DNA of 64,000 nucleotides from Chamaelirium japonicum. Lineage: Eukaryota > Streptophyta > Magnoliopsida > Liliales > Melanthiaceae. Position 1 is the first letter of the stretch, and each line of letters begins with the position of its first letter. The notes below the pieces were generated by a model that was not told the origin of the DNA, searched no databases, and saw only the letters and a program-made list of their open reading frames with translations. The stretch spans positions 91,495,033 to 91,559,032 of the forward strand of contig OX393549.1 of NCBI GenBank assembly GCA_947650365.1, read 5' to 3'. The translations under genes were made by a program, and so were the position numbers. This document shows, piece after piece, positions 46,290 through 58,584 of this stretch.

Positions 46290-46962
46290 CTACCACCCAC
46301 CCCACCCACACATACACATATTCCCTCCCACCCACGCACACACATACCCATCAACCCACACACCCACCCACCCACACATAGCCACCCACCCATTCATGCA
46401 AAGCCACCCATCCATACATACATACACCAACCCATATACATATACACCCGCCTACCCAATCACACACAAACACCCACCTTCCCATACACGCACCAACTCA
46501 GCTACCCACGCATACCCACACACACATCCATCCATACACGCACATACATATATACCCACCCACCCACCCCCCATAAATATACCCACCTACGCATACCCTC
46601 GCATACGCACCACCCATCCACGCGCACTCCCGCACACCCACGAACCCCCCCCCCCCACACACACCCACCCACACACATACCCCCCAACCCACCCACCCAC
46701 GCACATATCATCCACCCACACACGCACACCCCCTACGCCCCCTCCCCCCCCCCCCCCCCCCAACACACACACACACACACACCAACCCACCCATCCACGC
46801 ACCCTTCCACCAATCTCCTCACACACATAACCACGCACCCAAACTCACATACCCACACACGTACACAAACGAATCCATCCATGCAAAGCCACCCACCCAT
46901 CCATGCACAGCCACACAAACATACACACACAAACCCAACCACCCACATATATGCACCCCCCC

Positions 46963-47010
<48 letters not shown>

Positions 47011-47850
47011 CATATATCCACCCATCCATATTGTTGCACACGCACCCTACGCGCCCACCCACGCGCACCCTCGAACACCCATCCCTACACGCATATCCAC
47101 CCACACACATATACATAAACCCACCCACCCACCTACAAACCCACCCACACACACATACATACAAACTCATCCACACACATACTTACCCCACCACCCACCA
47201 TCGTACACACAAATACGTACCCTGCATTCCCACTGACCCACGCACGTACTCCTGTCCAAGCACTTCTATCCACACACGTACACCCACCAATGTCCCCACA
47301 CTACCCACCCACGACCATCCACCAAACCCCCCCCCCCCCCCCCCAACACACACACCCACCCACCCCCACACCCCCCACCCTCACAAACCCACGCACCAAT
47401 TCTCACCCTCGCACACCCACATACCCACACACACACATGGCACACACATACCTAACCACATATGCACACACCAATCCACCCATGCATATCCATGCACACT
47501 CACCCACCTACACATACCCACACACCATGCACATCTTCGAACACCCACCCACCTATGCACACCCACCAAAACATGCCCACCCATCCACATGCATGCACGC
47601 ACGCACACACGCATTTGCACCGCCACCGCACACCCACACCCCTTCCCTCCACACACACATGCACGCACACACACACACGCATTTGCACCGCCACCGCATA
47701 CCGACCCCCTTCCCTCCACACACACACACACACTCACACCCGCACACCCCAAATACACACCCACCCAAGCACCCCACAACAAACCCCCCTCCACGCACCT
47801 ACACACATCCACCATCACCAATCTCCCCCGGTAGCTACACACACCCAGCC
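46290..47850. repeat. 1.56-kb C/A-rich degenerate array (CCCA/CACA units)
   Basis: The plus strand is almost devoid of G: CCCA, CACA and CCCACC units with scattered T run for about 1.5 kb, interrupted by short C runs (46746-46760, 47329-47344). The complementary strand is GGGT/GTGT-rich with many runs such as GGGTGGGTGGGTG, which can form G-quadruplexes. Pro/His/Thr-rich and Cys/Val-rich open frames of up to 521 codons across it are artefacts of the missing G. Confidence 0.92.
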
Positions 47851-47928
47851 AACCCCCTGTGATAATGAGAAAGAGTTCTACATATCCGACCAAATTGATC
47901 AATAATATCATAATCTGAGAAATGCACA

Positions 47929-47932
47929 CCCC

Positions 47933-47963
<31 letters not shown>

Positions 47964-47970
47964 ACGCACG
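47929..47970. repeat. Poly-C followed by CA microsatellite
   Basis: A run of about 20 C followed by (CA)n. Confidence 0.9.
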
Positions 47971-47974
47971 CACA

Positions 47975-48394
47975 GAGCACTTTATTCTGAGGAATAAGGT
48001 TACTTCTTGGTTGTATGAGCTAATTAAATTGTACAACTAACAAAATAGTCTAGCTCCTGCTCATAATCTGGTCTTTCTTGGCATGCCCTCTAGCCTGCAA
48101 GTCTATTCTTTTCGGCACAAATTTTAAAAGGTTGGCATTAGGTTGATAGCTAATTAAAAAATTCTAGTCAACCATCGCTGTAGTTGATCCCATCTTAACT
48201 GGATGATGAGAATGATGATTGTCTGTGTTGCAAAGCAGAGTCAAATTACTACAACTATAATTTGCGCAAGCATCTTGGGGTTTTTGATCCAACCTGCGCT
48301 CACTGTGAGGTGACGGAGAAGACAACCGACAATCTACTTCTGGGATGTGAATTCTCCAAGCGAGTGGCTTCACTTCTTGGGGAAGCTGGCTCAA
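47975..48394. other. No recognised gene
   Basis: Host flank of the copia element; nothing recognised. Confidence 0.35.
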
Positions 48395-48399
48395 CAATC

Positions 48400-49102
48400 T
48401 GATGGGAAAACCGCACCGGCTCAACCACGAAACCGACGATCTCTTCCCCGTGAGATGAACCAAAAAGGAGCAAACAACAATCCAATCACAAATGCAAAAT
48501 AATTCAATAACAAGCAAAGAAGATGACTCGGGGATTTACGTGGAAACCCTTGCGGAAAAAACCACGGTGAGCAAATGCTCGGGGGAGGGCTTCACTATCA
48601 AAGACGGCAAGCAAGACGAGAGTACAACCCGACTCATTCTTCTTCCTCCTTCTAGATCTACACCTTTCCCCCTTTCTAGGGCTCAACAAGTAGAGACCCT
48701 AGCAAGCCTCAAGGAACATACCTCCTTGCAAGCTTAGATCCGATCTATCCGCCGAAGATCGATCCCCAAGGAAATCTTCTCCTCCCTTGTAGAAGAAAGC
48801 ACTCATTCTCCCTTAGAAAATCAGCCCTCAAAGCCCTCTCCAAGGTTTCTCAAAGCCAACTCAAGCATACTCCAAAAGCCCCTTCAAAGAGCCTTTAAAA
48901 CATCCCAAAACGGGTCTGCAGAAAAACAGATCCGACCCGACTTCGCCCAAGTGGGTTTGCTGAATTTTCTGCTCATTTGTGGCTAAGGAACTCGCCCGGG
49001 CGAGTCGGGTCTCGCGCCGGGTGACTCGGGTGCAAGTCCGATTGGGAAGGAGCTATGCTCCCCTCCCCTTTGGGTCTCCTCCATGGGGATGGAACCCCAA
49101 CA
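48400..49102 (-). repeat. 3' LTR of the copia element
   Basis: 703 bp. Contains the U5-like string ACGTGGAAACCCTTGCGG (plus strand, 48538-48555), common in copia LTRs. Confidence 0.93.
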
Positions 49103-49147
49103 ATCTCCCCCTTCAGACCCATGGAGAGGAAGACGTCTTCAAAGCCA

Positions 49148-52100
49148 TCAAGTGACGCCAATGAGCTCACAACAGAGCTCATGTTTATCTCGAGTCACCA
49201 TCTTCGTTAGCATATCTGCCGGGTTTTTGCTAGTGTGGATCTTCTCAAGCACCATTTCATCCTCTTCAAGCACTTCCCGAATCCAGTGATAACGAACTGC
49301 AATGTGCTTGATCCTCGGATGGTAGGTAGCATTCTTGCTTAGCTCGATCGCACTCTGGCTATCGCAATTGAGCTCATAAGCCTCTTGCTTCATCCCCAAC
49401 TCTAGGAGGAACCTCTTCAACCATAGAAGTTCCTTGCCGGCCTCATTCACGGCAATATACTCTGCTTCGGTGGTTGACAGTGCCACACACTTCTGCAAAC
49501 GAGACTGCCATGACACAGCTCCCCCTGAGAAGGTAAACACATAGCCGGACGTGGACCTCTTGCTATCAATGTCTCCTGCCATATCAGCATCTGTATATCC
49601 TGTAAGAGTTGGACTTCCCTTGCCAAAGCACAATCGATATTTGAAAGTCCCTTTCAAATATCTAAGTACCTACTTCACAGCCTCCCAGTGCCCCTTGCCC
49701 GGATTTGACATGAATTTGCTCAACATCCCTACGGCTTGAGCAATATCGGGCCTCGTGCATACCATGGCATACATGAGGCTACCAACGGCAGACATATATG
49801 GAATCAACTCCATCTCCTTCTTCTCTTTCACTGTCTTCGGTGACAAGGCTAAGCATATCTTGAAGTGACCTGCGAGAGGAGTACTCACAGGCTTCACCTC
49901 CTTCATGTGGAACCTCTCGAGCACCTTCTCAACATATGCCTCTTGAGATAACCAAAGTCGTCGACCGCTGCGATCCCTCTCGATCTTCATGCCCAAAATA
50001 TGCTGAGCAGGACCCAAGTCCTTCATGTCGAACGCCTTTGCCAAGTCTTGCTTTAGCTCCTTGATCAAACTAGCATCTTGTCCCACAATCAACATATCAT
50101 CCACATAGAGCAGAAGAACAATGAACTTGCCTCCTTTGAATCTCTTGATGTAGACACAGTGATCCGATGTTGTCCGCTTATACTTCTGAGAAGCCATAAA
50201 GGAGTCAAACTTCTTGTACCACTGACGCGGTGCTTGCTTCAACCCATACAAGCTTTTCTTCAAGCGGCACACTAAGTGCTCCTTGCCCTTCACCTCATAA
50301 CCTTTCGGCTGCATCATATAAATCTTCTCCTTCAAATCTCCGTGCAAGAAGGCAGTCTTGACATCAAGCTGCTCGATCTCCAAATCAAGACTCGCCGCCA
50401 ATGCTAACACGACCCGAATAGAAGTCATCTTCACCACGGGTGAGAAAATTTCGGTGTAGTCAATACCTTGTTTTTGCTCAAAGCCCTTGACAACCAACCT
50501 CGCCTTGTATTTTGCAACATTGCCGATGCTGTCTCGCTTAAGCTTGAAGACCCATTTGTTCTTCAATACTTTCACCCTCTTCGGAGCCTCTACCAACTCA
50601 TATGTTTGATTTTTCTCCAAAGAAGCCATTTCTTCATCCATTGCCTTCTTCCAATTTGCATCCTCCTTGTCACTAAGAGCCTCTAGGAAGTCTTCAGGCT
50701 CCCCCTCATCTGTCACCATAATATACTCCTCCGAGGAGTACCTTCTCGACGGTTGAGGCACCCTAGTCGACCTCCGGACTTGAGGCACTTCCGGAGATAG
50801 GAGCTCGTCTTCATCACCGGTAGAAGCATCATCTACCGGGTCTTCATAGGCTCCTCCACCGATCGGTTCAACAATCAGTGGGTCTTCATGAGTCTCCCCC
50901 TCTCCATCATCCACCCCTTGGCTTGGTGGAGAGGAGATGGGAGTGGAATCATCGGATTCCTCTACACTTCCACCATGGACCTTCATGGTCTTCTCCAAAT
51001 CGGCAATGGTCTCATCTTCAAAGAATACAACATCATGGCTTCGCACTATCTTCTTGGCCTTGGGATCATAGAGGCGATACCCAAATTCTTCATCCCCATA
51101 GCCAATGAACACGCATGGTGTGCCCCGATTGTCGAGCTTCGATGATCTCTTTTGGCACGTGCACAAAAGCCCGACACCCAAACACCTTCATGTGATGGCA
51201 GCTAACTTCCTTGCCGCTCCAAACCTTCTCCGGAATGCCACCCTCCAAGGGAACCGAGGGAGACCGGTTGACGATGTAGGAAGCGGTCACCACTGCCTCC
51301 CCCCAAAAGGTCGTAGGAAGCTTAGCCATAGATAGCATTGCACGTGCCTTCTCCATGAGTGTGCGATTCATCCTCTCTGCTATCCCGTTGTGCTGAGGGG
51401 TGCGGGGTACACTCTTCTCGTGCCGAATTCCATGCCTAGCACAATAGTCTTGGAATTTCTTTGAAACATACTCGCCTCCATTGTCACTACGGAGGCATTT
51501 GAGTTTTTTCTCTGTCTCCCGCTCAACCTTAGCATGAAACTTAGAGAAAGCATCAAATACATCACTTTTATTTGCTAGGAAGTAGACCCATACCTCCCGA
51601 GATGAGTCATCGATGAAGGTAAGAAAGTAGCGGCGTCCCCCGAGAGTAGCAACATCCATGGGCCCGCAAACGTCCGAGTGGACAAGCTCCAATACTTCCT
51701 TCTTTCTCTCAGAGTGCCCCGAGAATGACACCCTATGTTGCTTCCCGATCAAACAGTCATCACAAGTGCCATAAGCCATAGAGCCAACCTGAGGTGTGAT
51801 GAGCTTCTGCTTCCTCAAGATTTCTAAGCCCTTTTCACTCATGTGACCAAGCCTTCGATGCCATAGCCCTGGAGTGGCCTCACTAGCATTCACACTACCT
51901 TCTTGAGTGTGCACCTCCGTGGCCGTCTTGTATAATGTGCAACAAGCCTTGCCTTTGGCAACAACCAACGAACCCTTGCTTAGCTTCCACACTCCGTTAC
52001 CGAAGACACTCATATAGCCTTCTCGATCAAGAACCAATCCCGATATCAAATTCAGTCGAAGATCCGGGACATGCCTTACGTCCCGTAGAATCAAGGTGCA

Positions 52101-53144
52101 TCCCAAACTGGTCTTCACTTGGACATCTCCAATACCTTGAATCTTCGACGCACTACTATTGCCCATTTTGACATTTCCAAAATTGTCGCTCCGGTAGCTC
52201 ATAAAGAAGTCCCTTCTGGGTGTGACATGGTATGATGCTCCCGTGTCGACAACCCATTCAACCTCATTTGCGGAGGTGTGATAGCACTCCCTATTGTCCA
52301 ACAAGACAACTACACCATCATCACCGGTGATGGTAGCGGATGTACCTTCCTCCTCCTTGGGCTTCGCCTTACCCTCTTTGAGATCATTCTTGAATTTGAA
52401 GCAATTTTTCTTAAAATGCCCCTCCTTCTTGCAATAAAAGCACGTCAATGATTTACCTTTGGATTTTGATCGAGCTTGCGACTTCCCCCTCCAATGAGGT
52501 TTCCTACTCTTGCTCCGGCCTCGCTCTTCATTCATCAAAGCTTGTGGATGGTCTTCTCCATTCGCCTTCCGCCTTGTTTCCTCATTTAGCAAAGCACTAT
52601 GCACAATAGACAATGTCAACTTGCCATCCGGGGAAGAGTTGCTCACCGACACAACAAGTGTCTCCCAACTATTTGGAAGTGAACTCAAAAGTAGCATAGC
52701 TTGAAGCTCCTCTTCCAAGACTGTCTTCGTGACGGTCAATTGATTGACTATACTTTGGAACTCGTTCAAATGATCTGACACCGACGTGCCATCCCGATAC
52801 TTCAAATTGACAAGCTTGCGGATGAGCATGGCCTTGTTGCCAACTGTCTTCCTCTCGTACCGATCATGAAGCCGAGTCCACATCTCGAATGCAGACGTAA
52901 CTCCAGAGACGTGATGGCAAACACTAATATCTAGCCACTTGTGAATCGTGCCACATGATTTTCGATTCAATACCCGCCATTCCTCATCGGACATCTTTTC
53001 CGGGCACTTTGAATCTTCACCTAACGGCAAGTACAAATCCTTGCAATACAAGATGTCTTCCATCTTCTCCTTCCAAATCGGCCATGAATTAGTACCATTG
53101 AAGCAAAACATCCCTTCATTCTTGCTACCGTCGCTCTCATCCAT
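49148..53144 (-). pseudogene. Copia gag-pol coding region (broken, about two breaks)
   Basis: Parts in element order, approximate positions. Gag near 53140-52450 with FNGTNSWPIWKEKMEDIL. Zinc knuckle CFYCKKEGHFKKNC near 52400-52445. Aspartic protease VVDTGASYHVTP near 52235. GAG-pre-integrase LWHRRLGHMSEKGLEIL near 51850. Integrase core (DDSSREVWVYF, SDNGGEYV, PQHNGIAERMNRTL) near 51620-51360. Reverse transcriptase (QLDVKTAFLHGDLKE, LLLYVDDMLIVG) near 50600-50080. RNase H (GYTDADMAGDIDSKRSTSGY) near 49610-49550. All hallmark motifs are recognisable and little diverged. Confidence 0.93.
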
Positions 53145-53208
53145 TTTTGATTTCTCACAGACACAAGAACAAACACCTTGTGTGCACAACCCGTGCTCTG
53201 ATACCACT

Positions 53209-53924
53209 TGATGGGAAAACCGCACCGGCTCAACCACGAAACCGACGATCTCTATCCCGTGAGATGAACCAAAAAGGAGCAAACAACAATCCAATCACAA
53301 ATGCAAAATAATTCAATCACAAGCAAAGAAGATGACTCGGGGATTTACGTGGAAACCCTTGCGGGAAAAACCACGGTGAGCAAATGCTCGGAGCAAATGC
53401 TCGGGGAAGGGCTTCACTATCAAAGACGGCAAGCAAGACGAGAGTACAACCCGACTCCTTCTTCTTCCTCCTTCTAGATCTACACCTTTCCCCCTTTCTA
53501 GGGCTCAACAAGTAGAGACCCTAGCAAGCCTCAAGGAACATACCTCCTTGCAAGCTTAGATCCGATCTATCCGCCGAAGATCGATCCCCAAGGAAATCTT
53601 CTCCTCCCTTGTAGAAGAAAGCACTCCTTCTCCCTTAGAAAATCAGCCCTCAAAGCCCTCTCCAAGGTTTCTCAAAGCCAACTCAAGCTTACTCCAAAAG
53701 CCCCTTCAAAGAACCTTTAAAACATCCCAAAACGGGTCTGCAGAAAAACAGATCCGACCCGACTTCGCCCAAGTGGGTTTGCTGAATTTTCTGCTCATTT
53801 GTGGCTAAGGAACTCGCTCGGGCGAGTCGGGTCTCGCGCCGGGTGACTCGGGTGCAAGTCCGATTGGGAAGGAGCTATGCTCCCCTCCCCTTTGGGTCTC
53901 CTCCATGGGGATGGAACCCCAACA
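53209..53924 (-). repeat. 5' LTR of the copia element
   Basis: 716 bp. Differs from the other LTR by about ten substitutions and a tandem 13-bp duplication near 53390. Confidence 0.93.
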
Positions 53925-53929
53925 CAATC

Positions 53930-54490
53930 CACACCGAATTCTGTGGTTAAGCTGTGGGGCCTATGGCAAAGAAGAAGGATCAGTAGCTCCGACCGGAAAG
54001 GTTGCGATGTCCTTGCAATTGCGGTCACATAGGCCATATGGCTGGAATGAAACCAACGGACCTTCCAGGCGAAGAGATCAATGCATGACAGTGTCTGTGA
54101 TCACTTATTCTAAATCTCTAATCCATCTCTGGACATGTAACATGTTGCCAGGATTGAAGTCTTTCCTTTTGGATCTCTGTAACTAGGGAGGTTCTTGGGG
54201 CTCCTAGCTTTGTTAAATATCATAAAAATCCTAGTTTCAACGAAAAATATAGAACATACAAGACAAGAGCTATTTACCATTTGTTGAGCACTTCATAATT
54301 AATGTTCATCCAAATAGCTAGTGTACCTTACTGCTAGGAAAATACAAATAAAGCTTCAGAGACTAACCTTGCACTAAGAGTCGAACATGTTAAGAAAATA
54401 TTGGAGATGAACTCAATCCAAAGAGGGTGCCTAGGATGCGCCTCACCCCTCCTGGCTTAGTCATTTCCCTATGGTCTCAAAAAAAACACA
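53930..54490. other. No recognised gene
   Basis: Host flank of the copia element. No domain or repeat recognised. Confidence 0.35.
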
Positions 54491-54493
54491 ATG

Positions 54494-54546
54494 CTCTCTC
54501 TCTCTCTCTCCCTCTCTCTCTCTCTGGTCTCAAAGAAAACAAAATG

Positions 54547-54591
<45 letters not shown>
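54494..54591. repeat. CT microsatellite, duplicated
   Basis: Two (CT)n tracts (54494-54525 and 54552-54591) separated by TGGTCTCAAAGAAAACAAAATG. The same string (GGTCTCAAAAAAAACACAATG) precedes the first tract, so the tract and its flank were tandemly duplicated (about 60 bp). Confidence 0.85.
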
Positions 54592-54595
<4 letters not shown>

Positions 54596-54599
54596 ATGG

Positions 54600-55036
54600 G
54601 TTTGGAGGTGCACTCGAGACATGACCACGTGTGGGTGCGCATGGGGCGGGAGCATCCCATGCAAGGCAAACCAACCCATGCAATAACGTCGACGTGCAAC
54701 TGATGCCATGTGGGGCCCTCCTAAGCCCAAACTTGACAGGTCATTCGGATCGGAGAGAGCGTCCTATGCGCCCTCAGATCAGTTTGGGTTCAGCAGCCTG
54801 ACACCTACAGAACGGTCCCCAACTGCGAGGGCAGATGGTGTGACATCTACTTGACTTCTAAGATCTCTTGGCTGCACCACTGTTGCGTCTTTAGTGGCCA
54901 ATTTGCAGCTACCACTGTTTGGTGGTGGGACCCAATGCCAATCCGCAGCTAAGATAAATAGCCAACTGTGCATACCAACCAAGCTAGCCTGGTCAATTAG
55001 GCTCCAAAGAAATTGGAACAAAAGGGCTCATGTGGA
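54600..55036. other. No recognised gene
   Basis: Nothing recognised. Confidence 0.35.
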
Positions 55037-56341
55037 TAGGGCTGCAACTTGGATGGGTTGAACTCGATCGACTCAAATAACGGAGCCCCCAGGATGTCTA
55101 TGAGCCAGATTTTGGCTCATTTATTTATTGAATGACGGGTTGGGTTAGGTTCGGATGGAAAAAAAATCAACCCGAACAAAATAGGGGTGGGGTTAGGACT
55201 AAAAACAAACCAAGCTGTTCGTGAGAGACTCGCAAACAAACTCGATAAAAAGCTCGTTCGAGTTCGTTCGGTAACTAGCCAAACCCAAGCCTAGAGTTTA
55301 GGCTCGTTTAATAAACGAGCCAAGCTCAAGCAGATAGAAGCTCGGCGAGGTTGGGCTCACGAACATTCTTGTTTAAGGATCATGATCAGCAAGCTCATGA
55401 ATAAGCCCTTAAATGGCTTGAATAGGTCTAACATAAAATATTGCCCATACTTTTGACTGATTTTGGAATTCGTAAACAAGCTTGATAAGGGACTATTTGA
55501 CCATTAATTTAGCAAAACTTAGCTTGAAATTCAGGCTCGTTTAATAAATGAGCCAAGCTCAAGCGGACCAAAAGTTGGCTTGGCTCGACTTGGTTCGGTT
55601 CGATTATTAAACAAGCCATGTTCATGCTTGAAATTTGGGCTTGTTCACTGTACTAATAATGTTGAAAAAGAACAAACAATGATTGTCGTTTTTCAATATG
55701 TCATTTTTCAGCCTGTCGTTTTTTAATGTTCGTCGTTTTTTACTACTAAAATATATGTATTGATCGACGTTTATTAAAAGATGAATTTTATCCGTCGTTT
55801 ATTTACATAGTTTATTTCTCTAATTAATATAGTGGTTTAATAAACAAACAAGATCAGACAGACCAAAGCTCGACTTGCATTTTGGCTTTGCTCGTTTGCA
55901 GCCCTAGAGCCTATGGCCAAGAGTTCGGGCAACCCAACCAAATCCGAACCCAAGCTGAGCAAAACTAGACATCATATAGTCCCCGTAAATCTATTCCCTA
56001 CCTGAAGAGCCACAAACCATCAAACCGTGACAGTAAGAAACATCCAAGTGGTAAATATTAAAGATAGCTAGCCTTCTTTCTCAATGTTTTGCATAAATTT
56101 TTTTAAAAAATTTTTAGACAAGTGGTGTTATAAGTACTATTCGAACCCGTACAACCCGACCCGACCTAGTAACTTGGGTTAACCTGAGTTTGGAAACTTT
56201 TTCTTGGATTGGACTCAGATTGGGTTGACGACCGAACAGATTGTGCTGGATTAAAGGGTTGAGGACCCTGCAACTCGATCGGTTTGAGCTTGGGTTAACC
56301 TTTAACCCAACCCAACCCAACCAGTCCTGGTTGCAGCCCTA
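55037..56341. mobile_element. hAT-type non-autonomous element, compound
   Basis: The left end TAGGGCTGCAACTTGGATGG and the reverse-complemented right end TAGGGCTGCAACCAGGAC match. The flanks CATGTGGA (55029-55036) and CATGTGGT (56342-56349) agree at 7 of 8. The interior is not uniform: 55194-55906 (TAGGACTAAAAACAAACC to the complement of TAGGGCTGCAAACGAGC) looks like a second, inner element, but without a readable target duplication. No transposase coding was found. Confidence 0.72.
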
Positions 56342-56349
56342 CATGTGGT

Positions 56350-57780
56350 TGGTGTCCACATGTGGTCATGTAGCTCATGCTGTGGAGAGTAAAAGAGACA
56401 CCCACCCACACCCCACGTTCCTCCCAACCTCACAGTTCACACCTTTGGACAATGTCTTGTCCCCCTCTTGCCCTATGGGACTGATGCCTACTCAAAAGGC
56501 CACCCCTGTCTCACCACAACTGGGATCCCCCTCCACCAGCAATTAAGACATGGGGGCTGAAAGGCCCCCATGTGGGTTCCTCTAAGCAGAAAGCCATCAC
56601 ATGTTAGGTTTAGCCCTAGCCCATGTTGCAGCCAGGCAGTAGTAGTTGGGTCGAGTGGCCGCCTCCTAATGACAAGTAGTTTTCTACAACCAAGGGCCCC
56701 TCTAATCTCTACAGATATTTGTGGAGGAAGAGAGGATATGTTAGGGGCGCGGATCCTCTGTATTCTGGATTTCTTCGAGTCTACCCGATCCATGACTCGA
56801 TGGTATCAGATGTTAGTTTTGATAGAGAATGAAAAAATCGGTTTTTGGGTTTAGTCCCATATTATCCGTGGAGAGATCTTTTAATGCTTTTATAATGGAA
56901 CTCTCTTCATTGGGCTTTGTAGCTTCCCAAGAGCTAAGTCATAGCCCACCACACGCGCGCGCGCTGAGCAGGGCCAGGCTCGGGCTCGGGCCGAGGCTCG
57001 CGAGCCGCGTGGACACGAATGGGCTTCGGGCCTTCTTTTACACTGAGTTTTAATTTTTTATGAAGATTTATTCCGAACCTTTGCACTATCGCATGCAACC
57101 GTTACACCCAACAGAGCAGTGAATGTTCATCAGTGTGCTGCATGCGATGGGCTGTGAGTGTGGGAACGTTATGGCTAAGAACCTCCTTATAAGAGAGGGT
57201 CCTGTGAAGCCAGAAAACACACCAAGCAAAGAGCTCTCTCCACTCTCTCTTCTTCTTTCTCGTTCGTGATTCGGTTCCTGCCTGGAGTACGCTGAGAGTT
57301 CCAAAGGGGTTCCCTTCGGTGCTGAAGAGGAGTCCAGTCGTTGTACCATGGGGAGCGTTCGTCGGAGGCCTTGAAGTACCTACCGAGACGGCGAAATAGC
57401 TTTCAGGGCATTGTGCTAGTACAAGCCTCGACTACTGCTAAGTCCACTGTTCTTCTTCCTCCTCTCCACCTTCTCTGCCATATCTGTAGACAGCCTTAGG
57501 ACAACCTAAACCTTGTTTGCGTATTGAGCTAAACTTTGCATGCTAAACCCTCTACTTTTGTTCCACTGCTTTTTATACGTACTAGATTATTTGTAATCTC
57601 TCGTTATTTTGTTAGTCATCATTTGCTTGCATAGAATAGAAAACCCAACACCAGAGTGCCCGATTCGGATTTCTTCGGATCCTCGAGGACATCAAAGTGC
57701 CTGATCCATATTTCTATAGGTCATCCGTATTCCGGTTTTCTTCGAGTCTACCTGATTCATGACTCGATTGGCATCAGAGT
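56350..57780 (+). mobile_element. Decayed LTR-like sequence with two primer-site-like repeats
   Basis: A 60-bp direct repeat (TTCTTCGAGTCTACC...CATGACTCGAT) occurs at about 56762-56802 and 57728-57768. In both places it ends directly before a copia primer-site-like string (TGGTATCAGATG at 56800; TGGCATCAGAGTA at 57768). A TATA-like TCCTTATAAGAG lies at 57182-57193. This fits a worn copia LTR unit or LTR pair without coding interior. Degenerate, family uncertain. Confidence 0.45.
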
Positions 57781-57888
57781 ATGAGAATCTGAAATACAGA
57801 GGAATCGATTCCAAATGTTTGAACGCATTTGTGTGTACCTTTCTCTCTCGGGGTTGGCCACGCAACAAACACCCCCCACTATGGGCTT

Positions 57889-58285
57889 CGGTCGGCAGGT
57901 CATCAGACAAAGGAGGGGGCAGCACCCCCACCCATGGGCTCGGTCGGCATGTCATCAGACAAAGGGGGGCCGCACCCCCCCTAGCTCGGTCGGCCGGTCA
58001 CCAGACGGAAAGGGGGAGGGGTCGGTCGGCATGTCACCAAACAAAAGGGCGCAGCACCCCCCCCCCCCTCTCTACTTGGGCCGGCATGTCACCAGACCAA
58101 AAGGGGGGGGGGGGGGGGGCGGTCGGTCGGCCGGTCACCAAACCAAGGAGGCAGCACCCCCCCCCCCCTCTTTGGTTCGGTCGGCATGTCACCAAGGGAG
58201 GAGGGAGCACCCCCCCCCCCCCCCCCCCGTCTCTACTTCGGTCGGTATGTCACCAGACCAAGGGGGGGTCGGCCATGCAACAACC
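57889..58285. repeat. CGGTCGGCATGTCACCAGAC minisatellite with expanded C/G runs
   Basis: Eight units start at 57889, 57941, 57987, 58023, about 58078, 58125, 58178 and 58239. Unit length varies from 36 to 61 bp because each carries a G run followed by a C run of different length (up to about 20). Confidence 0.85.
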
Positions 58286-58497
58286 CCTCTCTCTCTCTCT
58301 CGATGGGACGTGCAACGAGCCAAGGTGTGAAGCAGCAGTCGAACCCGGAAATCTCACGGTGCTGACAACGCTCCGCGATTTCCGGCCCAAAGTGACCAGG
58401 TGTCAACCGCGCGCCACGTCACCGTGGCGGTTGAGCTCATTACGGGGACACGTCACCCACCCGATTTTCGCAGAGCGTCGTAACCGTCACCCCGCCA

Positions 58498-58507
58498 CTA
58501 TAAAAGG
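58498..58507 (+). promoter_or_regulatory. TATA box of an LTR-like promoter
   Basis: CTATAAAAGG, 80 bp before the 124-bp array. A copia-type U5 string (GTGGTTTTTTCCCTTTCG then TTTTCCACGTAAATAC) lies at 59271-59319. Together they suggest that 57.9-59.4 kb is the promoter, leader and U5 of a copia LTR, although its exact ends were not found. Confidence 0.45.
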
Positions 58508-58584
58508 GGACCTACCCCTTCAGCAAGAAGAAGAAGAATTCTAGAGGAAACGCTGCCCGTTTCGTCCCGGAATTCGTGGAGCTA

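Larger units (their letters stand above)
48400..53924 (-). mobile_element. Full-length Ty1/copia retrotransposon, young
   Basis: Flanked by identical 5-mers CAATC (48395-48399 and 53925-53929). LTRs 48400-49102 and 53209-53924 have TG/CA ends (plus strand TGATGGG...CCCCAACA). The primer site is 53195-53206 (minus strand TGGTATCAGAGC, initiator Met tRNA) and the polypurine tract 49103-49114 (minus GAAGGGGGAGAT). The domain order gag, protease, integrase, reverse transcriptase, RNase H is the copia order. LTRs differ by about 1.3-1.5% plus a 13-bp duplication in the right one, which suggests roughly half a million years. The coding part has about two breaks, so this copy is not intact. The lineage looks Tork-like from the gag; not proven. 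Confidence 0.95.

Noticed and set aside
46261-47980. Open frames up to 521 codons, Pro/His/Thr-rich on plus, Cys/Val/Gly-rich on minus
   Set aside because: They exist only because the C/A array lacks stop codons; several frames of each strand are open at once and no domain is present.
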